This document shows, piece after piece, positions 21,561 to 31,067 of a stretch of DNA of 64,000 bases (within the stretch, counting starts at the first letter, position 1; every line of letters starts with the position of its first letter). Origin of the DNA: Lasiosphaeria ovina (lineage: Eukaryota; Ascomycota; Sordariomycetes; Sordariales; Lasiosphaeriaceae); assembly GCA_033439765.1 (NCBI GenBank), contig JAULSN010000003.1:4650001-4714000 (forward strand). The letters run 5' to 3'. A model generated the notes under the pieces. It was not told where the DNA came from and searched no databases. It saw nothing but the letters and a program-made list of their open reading frames with translations. The translations under genes were made by a program, and so were the position numbers.

Positions 21561-22390
21561 ATGGAACCCAACAACGACTTTGTGTCCCCAGTAGACGATA
21601 TTATTGCAACCAAGCATGCGGGAAATGACCCCGCCAACCGTGTCCAGCTTGTCTACGGCTCAAGTCTCTCCTAAGGAAGCCTTTCCCTACCTAAAGTAGC
21701 ATCCCATCTCTGACCGGTGGCGTGTTGTTTGCAGACCGTTTAGTAGTTCTACCGTTAATTTTCGATTCGACGGCGCTTGTCGTCTGTCAGTGCAGAGGTA
21801 ATTCATTCTAAGCTACGGAGGCTCAAGTCCAAAAAAAAGGTCACCCTCCCCAGTGCAAGGTCCAGAACGCCATGTTCTAGAAGGAGTTAGATTAGACTCG
21901 CCAGCTGCCTGGTCAACAAGCCAATCTTTCACAGTGCAAGAAGATAACTATCTTCAGCGCTATTACAGGGGGTTTAACGAAGCTTGAACGCATCTGTGGG
22001 TGAAGAACGCCACCTGGCAAACGAGCTGGCACCGTATGAGTCCGAATCCTGGCCAGTGGGCAGGGTGACCCTTTTTTTTGGCCCGAGCCTCCGTACCCGA
22101 AGCTCGCTGCGCTCACGCTCCGCAAAGGTTCGACCGAGACCATCAATCTCAAGCATCTCTCCACCAGCGCCGGCCACGTCCTAGTATTCTACCTCTACAC
22201 AAGCCAGTACCAAGAGTTGGAATCGACGGGATCTGAAAATCGGGATGACGTTTGCATTGCTCGATTCGAGACGAGCCCTAACACCTTAGGCTACCTACGC
22301 AAGCAGAAGTCAGAATTTGGAACCTTGTGGCGCTCTAAACTGTTTCAAGGGATAGGTTCTTCCCGAGGCGGTACAACCATGTCTGTCTAA
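21561..22390 (+). pseudogene. Probable decayed BTB/POZ-domain gene
   Basis: A 37-codon frame from the ATG at 21561 ends in RVQLVYGSSLS before a stop. Further on, a frame at about 22072-22390 encodes ETINLKHLSTSAGHVLVFYL then YTSQYQELE. This pattern resembles the HVLV-x-YLYT-x-x-Y segment that I associate with fungal BTB/POZ proteins. Between them every frame is broken by stops, and the expected HKAVV-like core is not recognisable. I therefore read it as a relic. The family call rests on one short stretch. Confidence 0.35.
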
Positions 22391-22539
22391 AACAGCATCG
22401 GTGCCTTATGCAGACCATTATTTGTGAGGCTCTTGGAGAGGCTGGAGTGCTGGAGGGCGAGAGTGGAATCATCGGGATCCTATCACTACACCATAGGGCA
22501 TTTCTCAATTTATCAGTTTTGCGTACATATTAACAGGGG

Positions 22540-23103
22540 TTGTCTGCAAGAGAGAAGGCTTTGAAGCTAACACGCAGCCATCTGGGCAGCATTGTCCCGC
22601 GCTGGCACCACGACGGCCGCATGTTCACCTGCACCTGCACCTGCGCCGCGGGCCCGGCAGCGGCAGCGGCAGCAGTTCCGCACGCCAAGTATGCCGTCTC
22701 GCTGCTCGGCCCCGGCACGCGCGTCATGGCGCCCGGCCCGCAGGTCGACAAGGCCATAACAGCCTCCGACGTGGCCGTACGACTGGCGGCAGAGGTGGCG
22801 ATGCAGAAGGAGGAAGCAGCGGGACGGCCCCGGGCTTGGCTTCTGCCGGAGGACGACGAGGACCGCATCCGCGCCGATCTAGCCCGGCAGCTGGCCGGCT
22901 GCGGCGAGCAGGTCGGCGTCGAGCCCGGACAGGTCATCCGCTTCACCTGGGGCCAGGACGACTCGCCTGTACACTCCGAGCCCGACCTCAGCGGTGGGGA
23001 CCGAATTTTTATGAGTGTTTTGTTTGGAACCGAGGACGAGCTGCGGGACATGGCCGAGTTCAGGGAAGTAGACTACCATGAGAGCGTGCCGGTTTCTTCA
23101 TGA
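22540..23103 (+). CDS. Orphan GC-rich coding segment, hypothetical protein (partial)
   Basis: A frame of about 187 codons has strongly GC-rich third positions, unlike its flanks. It opens just after an acceptor-like taacag (22531-22536), so it is probably an internal or last exon; the first in-frame ATG is at 22621. It encodes a Cys/Thr patch (FTCTCTCAAGP), an Ala-rich helix-like part, LLPEDDEDRIRADLARQL, and an ordered end GDRIFMSVLFGTEDELRDM. No domain recognised. Upstream exons were not found; it could belong to the BTB-like relic or be independent. Confidence 0.4.
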   Translation: MSAREKALKLTRSHLGSIVPRWHHDGRMFTCTCTCAAGPAAAAAAVPHAKYAVSLLGPGTRVMAPGPQVDKAITASDVAVRLAAEVAMQKEEAAGRPRAWLLPEDDEDRIRADLARQLAGCGEQVGVEPGQVIRFTWGQDDSPVHSEPDLSGGDRIFMSVLFGTEDELRDMAEFREVDYHESVPVSS

Positions 23104-25254
23104 TCGAGGCGTTTTTGATAGCAATTTGAATTGCTGCAGGCAGGTAGGTCCAAAGATACATCTTGATCCCGAAGATCTTGGACCTCATGTTGAGCCATTT
23201 CATATTTTCAAACGTTTGTCTAGAGTTTCCGGATTCTAATCGTTCCCTAGCCGGTTAGCAACATGAAGTCAGCCCTCGGGAGTCCAGAAAATTACACATG
23301 GAACCCCCCCAGCTATAGATACCATTCTATTGAGCTAGTCACCACGTTGATCTGTTTTAGACGCTTAAGCAAATACCTTACCAAGAAATGGGTTCGAGTG
23401 ATCTAGAGAATTACTTAATTATAGGTAGGTATTCATATAAGTTCTTTCCTCGATAAATATTGATGTCTCTTTTTTTCTGCCAAGAGCCCGGCTGTCATCG
23501 GCTGTAGCATCCTCTCACGTATTCCCGTCTCACCTTTTATTCTGCACTCCCTCGGGACTTCAGGGGTGGGGCCTGGCTGCGTGCGGTGCGTGGGGTTTCT
23601 GCCGGGAATTAAGGACAGGATTGTAATCCGGGAAGCGTATCCTGTAACCAGCCGAAAGGAGAGACCCAGAAAAGTGCAAAAATGAAAGCGTTTCCAGACA
23701 TGAGTGTGAAAACTCTTGAAATCTTCCAGATCTCAGAAAATCAGCATGGGCGGTTACCATTGTCTCTTTTAATTAGTGTCAGCTGATGCTAAAAGTTAGG
23801 CTAGTCTCAGCTGAGACACCGCTTGGGTTGGGTTTGGATTTCGGGACAAGAACCTGGAGGAGCAACACCCCGGGGCCAAAGCGGGGCTTTGGGGTGTCAC
23901 AAGCTTCCATTGGCCAAGGGAATAATCGGGTTTAAGAGGCAGCTGCACATCTATCAGAGCAAAGCCAACGACTTCTCTCCCGTCTTGAGCAGCGAACAAG
24001 CCAGCGCTTCGAACGCCACCAGCCCGCGTGCTCTCGCATCCTCGAGAGCCCGTCATTGGACCAAGTTTAAATGGCTTATCCGAGCCCCTCTAAACCTGTC
24101 AGGGTGGATGACGTGCGAGCTGCTGTTGTCCCGATACGGCAGTGACAGCCGCGGCGGCGGCAGGAGCGAGTAGCTCTCCAGCTCCTCCCATGTCGGAGTC
24201 GAGTCGCTACGGACGGGAAGGATTGCAACTCGCAAGGGCGTGCCAAGACTTGCGACCCGAGTCTAGCCCATGGCACCAACAAACCGCACGCACATCTCGA
24301 CGGCTTGACTGGCTTTGCCTCTCTCTTCCCCGCCATACAGTGTCCAACCCGACCCATCTGCCTGCAAGGCGCCGCATCCATTCCGACACAGCATCATGCA
24401 CGGTGATGCGACACCGGACGAGAAGGCAATGGAAGAGACAGATGTCGAAATCCAAGAGGCTGGCCAGCAAATCTACGGACGAGACCAAGATATCCATCTC
24501 TGCGACGCTTATCGCTTGAGCCACCACTTTAGACTCTGGAGGAAGAGGCGCAAATGACAAAAGAAACCATCAAAGTTTTTCACGGCATCTACCTTACTGC
24601 TACCATTCCCTCGGCCGAGCTTAGTTCACAGGCAACGGCGAACGTCGGCCGGCTTGGCGGACATCGAGGGAATGGCTAGCCTTACCCGACCATAGATCTG
24701 CCCGAGTACGGCTCCCACTCCCAAACCCATCTTCTCGTCTGCCCTTTGGCGTTTTGATGCTGGCTCCACGGAGCAGCAGACCAAGCTCGCTCGCCAAGTA
24801 ATACCCGGGTTTAATGCCGGGAAAGGGGCCCCACGAGGGGGGGTTGCTCCCTACCCTATGTGGTATTACCGTCTGATAAATAACAAACCCTCCCCAACGG
24901 CTTTCATCGCATCACCAACCTTGCCACCCCGCCAGTTGTACGATAGAGTGTTGTCCGAATTTACTGCTTAATGGTGTTCGTTCAAAGATAACCGTCTCGT
25001 GCTTTCGTGCGTGCCCCGTGTCGAGCGCGTTGCTTGTCTCCACCCCCACCGCCGGCGAGGACCCCTATTCCGTTTCTCACCATTGTCCCGACTTGGGCAG
25101 TTATTTGCGACCCGAACGTGCCGTCCAGATGGTTTTGCTGCTGCTTCGATCCATTGCACGGTAGTCAAACCCGAAGTCACGCTCATTGTGACCAAGTCCT
25201 GAATCGATCGTCGGCGCCGGCCTTGGCTGCCGAGACCCAGGCACTCTTCCATTC
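23104..25254. other. Gene-poor 2.1-kb region upstream of the MFS transporter
   Basis: No convincing gene. A short plus-strand frame at 24395-24557 encodes 54 residues (MHGDATPDEKAMEETDVE onward, ending in a basic tail) and might be a small protein or a conserved upstream frame, but nothing beyond composition supports it. The final several hundred bases presumably contain the transporter promoter. Confidence 0.4.
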
Positions 25255-27475
25255 ATGGCTGAGCCGCACGGCTCTCCCGTAGGGGCTCTACCCCCAAGGC
25301 CAAGTTCCGGACAGAAGGTGGATGACTCAACCAACACAGCGCAGTCGCTAGCCGTGGAGATGGCCGTGAAAGCCGGCGAGCCCACCAACCCGCTCAACAA
25401 TGGCGAGAACATCGCTTACCTCTACCTCACGTTCGAGCGGACTTTGCCGCAGGCAAATACCACCATCTTGCACCATTCCACTGCGGCGGATGTAGCCCGA
25501 GGCAAAGAAGCACAGGCACCCGCCCCGCCAGATCTCTCGCCGTACGAAAACCCAATGGACTGGCCCGGCTCGCGCAAGTACCTGATGCTCTTCTTGTCGT
25601 GCATCGCCACCTTCCTGACGGCCTACACGTCAGGCTCATACTCGCCGCCGCTGCACCTGATGGAGGAAGACCTGGGCGTGACGTCGGATGTCGCCGTCTT
25701 GGCGGGGATCACGACATTCTGTGCCGGCTTCGCCTTTGCGCCCATGGTGCTGGCGCCCCTGTCCGAGATGAACGGGAGGTACCCGCTGTTTGTGGCGGCG
25801 GGGACCGTGTACGTCATATTTCAGGCCGTGTGCGGCATCGTGCGCACCCTGGCCGGCATGCTGGTGTCCCGGTTCCTCGTTGGCGTTGGCGCCTCCGTCT
25901 TCAGTACGATGGTCGGCGGCGTCATCGCCGACATGTGGGACAAGGAAGGCCGCAACACTCCCATGGCCCTCTTTAGCGGCTCCGTCCTGGTCGGCACTGG
26001 TGCCGGGCCCCTTGTGGCCGCCGTTATAGCACACCGACTCGGCGAAGGCCGCCATCTCGGCGAGCACCTGGGGAATGCCGCGCCCTGGAAGTGGGTGTTT
26101 TGGCACCAGGTCATCGCCGGCGCCGTGGTGATGCTGGCGCTCGTCGTCCTGTTCCGCGAGAGCCGCGGGTCTGTCCTCTTGTCGAGGAAGGCGAGGGCCC
26201 TGAACAAGTGGTACGAGAAGCTGGAGGCTGAGGGGTATTACGGCGTCTGGCTGAACCCGGAGCCTGGTGAATCGTTGACAGCCCTCACAGAACAGGCCGT
26301 GTCGTCAAGCAGTGGCGATTTTTATGCTGAGCGTCGAGAAAACCCCACTGACGAGGAAAAGGGGTTACCGGTTCATCAGGAGCCAGGCTCTGAAACCAGC
26401 TCCCCTTCTCCTTCTCAAGTGGTCTTGGAGGCCGCACCTGCCACCTGGCCGCTCCGCCGTATCCGCTGGCTTGTCAAGGAAGACGAGGAACGCTCCTCGG
26501 TCACCAAGATGATCACTATCTCGGTCTACCGGCCATTCCTGCTTCTGTGCACCGAGTCGGTCATCTTCTTCTTCTCCCTGTGGGTGGCCTTCGCCTGGGG
26601 CGTGCTGTACTTGACGTTTGCGTCGATCCCCATCACGTTCCAGCGCCAGTACAACTGGAGCATCGAGCAAGCTGGCTACGTCTTCACCGCCATGATGGTG
26701 GGTGCGGTCCTCGCGACAATCATTGGAATCTGGCAAGAAAAACTCCTGCATCACCCCTATTGGGCCGCGCAGCCGCCATCTTCCGTCTCTGACCTCGGTG
26801 GCACGGGTGCGACGCCCGCCGCCACCACTTCGGATAGCTCTGACGGCGAAGCGCCTCTTCCCGGCGGCTTCAAACACCCTCCCAGCGGCACTGACGAAGA
26901 GGCACGCGGCGGCCCCTTTTGGCACTTCATCCGGCGGCGGTTCCCCGCTGACGCGCCCGAGTCGCGCCTCTACTTCACGCTTGTCACGAGCACGTTTCTG
27001 CCCGCGGGGCTGTTCCTGTTCGGCTTCACCGCGCGCCCGGACACGCACTGGATCGCCCCGTCTATCGGCATTGCTCTTGCCACTATGGGCATCCTCAGCA
27101 TCTACCTCGCCGTCTTCAACTACTTTGCCGACACGTACGGCAAGTTCGCCTCGTCGGCCCTCGCCGCCCAGTCATTTTGCCGCAATATCCTTGGGGGCGT
27201 GTTCCCGCTCGTCACCGGCGCGCTCTTCCGCAACCTGGGCGAGGCCCGCGCCGGCGGCTTACTGGGCGCCATTGCCACGGCGCTGACGGCCGTGCCGTGG
27301 GTGCTGGTCTTTTTCGGCGAGCGGATCAGGGCGCGCAGCCCGTTTGCTTGCGTGAGTCCTTCTTTTGAGTTCCTTCCTTTGTCTTGCTTTTGATTCCAGC
27401 CCCTGTTCAACCTCGGAGAAGCCTGCTGACAACTTCTTTTCTTCTTGCGCCGCACAGGAACTTAAAAGGCCGTAA
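25255..27475 (+). CDS. MFS transporter, DHA1-type (polyamine/multidrug H+ antiporter-like)
   Basis: Plasma-membrane drug or polyamine antiporter of the major facilitator superfamily. Proposed exons are 25255-27351 and 27458-27475, the latter adding only ELKRP and a stop in phase 0, giving 704 residues. Reading through the donor would instead give a short different tail. After an N-terminal cytosolic region of about 100 residues come the usual hydrophobic segments, starting YLMLFLSCIATFLTAYTSG. The intracellular motif LAPLSEMNGRYPLF is the DHA1 form of MFS motif A. WVFWHQVIAGAV and the central-loop segment typical of this group follow. Two Pro/Ser/Gly-rich insertions are unusual: one in the middle loop (about residues 330-400) and one of about 60 residues between later membrane segments (near 26750-26930). 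Substrate unknown; no pathway neighbours. Confidence 0.9.
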
Positions 27476-27913
27476 CGCGCAAGATGGCGATTCTGGAGAA
27501 TGCCGCTCTATCTCTATCTCCTATAGATTTGGGGCGCATCTACCATGCACACAATCTCTAACGCATCTACGATTGACGACTTGGGTCCACGGGCGGAGGC
27601 AGGATTTGGGATACCACCGGATGGATGGGATGTTTTTCGGCATAGAGTTGATACCATGCATTACAGACAGGATATATGATGCCATATACCTAGATAGACT
27701 CTGCTTTTTTATGAGGAATGCACTTATTCTAAGCGATCTTACTCTCCATGTCCTGTTTATTCCCTTTATTGCTACCCATTTTCTAGCTGCTGTGCGTAAT
27801 TGATCGCCGCACTCACGCCACCAAGCTTTTCGTAAAGCATATTCCGTCTGGCCCCTATCTATGTACACAACACAACAACAAAACAAACCAAAACAAACCC
27901 TGCGCGCATACAT
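27476..27913. other. Convergent spacer
   Basis: Between the MFS transporter (+) and the Duc1-like gene (-), whose stop codons face each other. It contains A-rich caaaacaaaccaaaac-type sequence near 27875-27900. No gene recognised. Confidence 0.45.
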
Positions 27914-28338
27914 TTAGTCCACGTCGTCCTCATTAGTCTCGGGCCCCGCATCCAGGTCTACGCCCGACAGCTTGCGCCTCGCCTCGGCCAGGGCCTTTTC
28001 CTCGTCAAAGTCCTCGTCGTGCCCATTTCCCTCATCATCATCACCATCTACACCCTCGCCATTTCCCTTCTTATTCTTCCCGTTGTTTAGGGCTGCCGGC
28101 TTGAGCGAACCGTCCTCGTTCACGTCGTCCTTGAGGTACAGCGTGAACAGCACGACCAGGTACACGGCGCCCGTGGAGCGGTTGCGCAGAACGTATCTGA
28201 GCTGGTGTGAGCGTTTGGGCTGGGACCTATAATGCAACCCAGCCGGGGCGGGGACAGCCGCGAGGAGGTGTGAGACGAGACTCTTGGTTTTATGCATGGA
28301 CTACTAGTATTGGGGAGGCTTTTACGGGATGGGGTGGG

Positions 28339-28391
<53 letters not shown>

Positions 28392-29345
28392 ACTTGTGGG
28401 GTTCGGCTTGAGGGGGTTGAAGGGGAAAATATGGCCATGGGAAGGGTGTCTGTTTGGAGGTTTGGGATAATAGAAAGAAGCACGACGGTTAGGGGTCGAG
28501 GGGAGGAGAGAGATAAAAACAAAAGAATAAGAAGAGAGTAAAACTGACCTCAGGCCCTGGCCATCCCAGTAGCGGATGATGGGCAGATGAAAGCCTGGCA
28601 GGCGCAGCGCGAACTCGTTAAAATCAACATAAGGGTTGAAGAAGTCGAGGGCGAACGTGTCACCGTAGCGCCAGACCCAGCGGCGCTTGCTGTCGGGTTT
28701 GAGGGCCCACTTCATGCGGGCCTTTGCGTCGTCGGGGGCGCCCGTATCACGACGCGCCGCCAACCCGGACTCACTACCGCCCTCGCCGAACCACAGCCCG
28801 CCCTTGACCACGTCCACCTCGCCCGCGCCCCAGTGCACCGCGTTGAAAGAGCTTAGTGCCGGCCCGTACAGGTACGGCTCGTCGGCGTACGCGTCGCCCT
28901 CCAGGCCCGGGTCGATCCACCACCGCACGATGTTCATGGCCGTCCCGAAGCCGGGCGGCAGCCGGTCGCGGATCGGGTGGTCGAAGTCGTTGCCGAACTG
29001 CAGGTCCGTGGCTGAGATGCCCTCAGCTTCTTCCTCTTCGTCGTCATCATCATTTTCTCCACTGTCCCCGTCTGCTACCGCCTTGGCAGGCTTCTTGGGC
29101 GTGAAGCGAAAGGCGATGCTGTATTGGTCGCCGTTGTATTTGTGGGGCTCCTGGTCGAAGTAGGGCGACGAGGCGGGCGAGTTGCGCGGCAGGCCGCGGT
29201 AGTTCTGCACGCGCACGTTGAGCTCGACGTCGGCCAGCGCGCTCGAGATGCGCACCGGCTCGGCCGTGTTGACGGGTACCACCATGTGCTCGCCGACGTC
29301 GTACCCCGACCCCGCCGTCACGCGGATGATGTACTTGTCCGCCAT
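27914..29345 (-). CDS. DUF1769/Duc1-like cortical protein
   Basis: Likely a member of the fungal DUF1769 family (domain of unknown function at the cortex 1). The fission yeast member Duc1 is reported at the plasma membrane, where it binds phosphoinositides. Exons are 29345-28549 and 28196-27914, joined in phase 2, giving 359 residues. The N-terminal half has YIIRVTAGSGYD, VQNYRGLP, FDHPIRDRLPPGFGTAMNIV, WWIDPGLEGDAYADEPYLYG and DFFNPYVDFNEFALRLPGF. The second exon completes the fold with YVLRNRSTGAVYLVVLFTLY before an acidic Asn/Lys tail. A Glu/Asp-rich insertion lies at about residue 95. The 352-nt intron is unusually long for this window and carries a 48-bp GT repeat. The family assignment rests on remembered motifs; exon structure is well supported. 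Confidence 0.78.
28341..28388. repeat. (GT)24 dinucleotide microsatellite in an intron
   Basis: Twenty-four uninterrupted gt units lie inside the intron (28197-28548) of the Duc1-like gene; on the coding strand this is a (CA)n tract. Long perfect dinucleotide tracts are usually length-polymorphic. Confidence 0.97.
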
Positions 29346-29717
29346 TTTTGTCTCTCTCATACAAAGCGAAACGAAACGGCGCGAGATGCGGAAATGAAGC
29401 CCAGATGTATTACTTGGGAATCTCCTCTTCCTCTTCCCCTTGTTCAAAAGTCGCAAACCGTTTAACTAGCAGCTTTAATCGCAGTCGTATAAACAAGGTG
29501 GGCAGGCGCAATGCCACTGGACATCGAGTTTGGCGGTGAGTGAGGAAAGAGGGACGGACGGACGCACAGTCACTGCAGAAAACGGCTGACCCGACCACCA
29601 AAAAGACGCTCAGACAACAATACGAGAATTCGCGAAAGCAGAGTCGCTGGGCAGCTGCAGATTAAGGCAAAAAATGGCAGGGCAGTTTGCTAGATCTGGA
29701 ATTGGACTGTCAGCGCT

Positions 29718-29855
29718 CTAGAAATTGTCGCCGTCATTAAGCATTGTCGTAAACCAGCTGCTGTCGCGGTACACCCGTTTGTCCTGACTGTTGATGACGT
29801 CGTGGTTCTCGACCTGCATGTGATTCCGGGGGTCATCGCTGTATTTGCGCGCTAT
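29718..29855 (-). CDS. Exon-like terminal segment of an unrecognised protein
   Basis: The minus strand reads IARKYSDDPRNHMQVENHDV and continues to DSSWFTTMLNDGDNF before a TAG at 29720-29718. Composition is protein-like, with balanced charged and aromatic residues and no low complexity. It is preceded by acceptor-like ag dinucleotides and in-frame stops just upstream, as expected for a last exon. No upstream exon or family could be identified; it may belong to a lost gene together with the fragment at 30393-30767. Confidence 0.35.
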   Translation of the reverse strand: MARKYSDDPRNHMQVENHDVINSQDKRVYRDSSWFTTMLNDGDNF

Positions 29856-30392
29856 CTACTACAAGGGGTTCCCAATGCTCTAGCCCCAACCCTATGGATT
29901 CCTTGACCTTGTTGGACTCGGTCCGATCTCAGGGGAAGCACTCATTCACTTATTGCATTCGACTTCAAAAGGCATCTGGGCAAAATTGCAATATCCGTAG
30001 ACGCGCTTCTAATTCCCCATGCCACGCCATGGGCTGCCCGCTCCATCTACCTAACCTAGTAGTACTCGCTGTTCGCAATACAAAAGTACAGTACAGTACG
30101 AGGATGCAACAAATAGATATCATAATATAACACGCCAGCCTACCTCGGCTCCCAGCATCAAGAATCCTCCGGCTCCGTCTCGGGCAACTCGCTCTCATTG
30201 CTTATGCTCATACCAGGTCTCCGGTCGATGTAAAGCCTGCCATCGAGATCCCTGCCATCGTCCCCAAAGAGGTCGATTATTCCGGGGGCCTCGTGCCCTG
30301 TGCTTGGGTCACGTTGGACGGAGCATCTCAAAAAGAGCCCATACGCCGCCCGCTTCTCATCTTTTCCCTCAGCCCGCTTATCACATTGTTGT

Positions 30393-30767
30393 CTAGCATG
30401 GCAAAGGTCGGCATGCCGTTTTCAAGGCTAAGTGTCGCACTCCACGGATTTCCACGAGGGCTTCATAGAGGCTGATGGTGCGTCCCAAAACGCGCCTCTG
30501 TCCGCTTTCGACTTGGTCCCCGCCTGAGTTTTGATTGTTGGCTTCCACGTCGGGGAAGTAGTTGAAGTCTTCCGGCACCCTTGCGTCGTCCTTGTCGTCA
30601 TGAATGCGGGTAAGTTTCGGACGTATATGGATCTCGCCATCGTCGTCCTTGAGCGATAATTCCAGGGTGAAAGTTATCTCTCCAACATCTGCGTTTTCCC
30701 GCCTGAAATAAACTCCTCCACACTGGGGTGTATTACAATAAAGCATCTCGAAAACTTCCATGACCAA
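30393..30767 (-). pseudogene. Fragment resembling the RPN2 C-terminal tail
   Basis: A minus-strand frame contains LTRIHDDKDDARVPEDFNYF then PDVE. The RPN2 protein 0.5 kb away ends LTAVDEDGDGDQESSVPKDF then DYFTDAEDE. The match extends to DNA: about 31 of 37 bases agree between 30546-30583 and 31081-31116. The frame continues past the RPN2 stop position into unrelated sequence. It is probably a decayed partial duplicate of the RPN2 3-prime end, or a separate gene that acquired that tail. Confidence 0.45.
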
Positions 30768-31067
30768 CCTGATCCTGGTCTGCGACGCCAGAGCGGGATG
30801 CGCCTGCCTTCCCTATCAGTGAGGCGGAGAAGGTCCAACGGCGCGTTTGCCAAAGTATCGTACTTATACATGCAAATGCGCCAGGACAGCCTACTGCAGC
30901 CCGCGGTCATACCAACGAAACATAACGTACAAACCTCCTGTAGACTTGGGTTCCTTGCTCTGAATCTTTCCTTAAAGAAGCCCGTCCATATCTGGTGATG
31001 AAACTATCACGAAATTAACGAAACCATTCAGCGGGTTTAATCCTTCGTCCATGCTGGTGAGATCCTC

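Noticed and set aside
28341..28388. Val-Cys repeat frame
   Set aside because: An artefact of the GT microsatellite, which lies in an intron.
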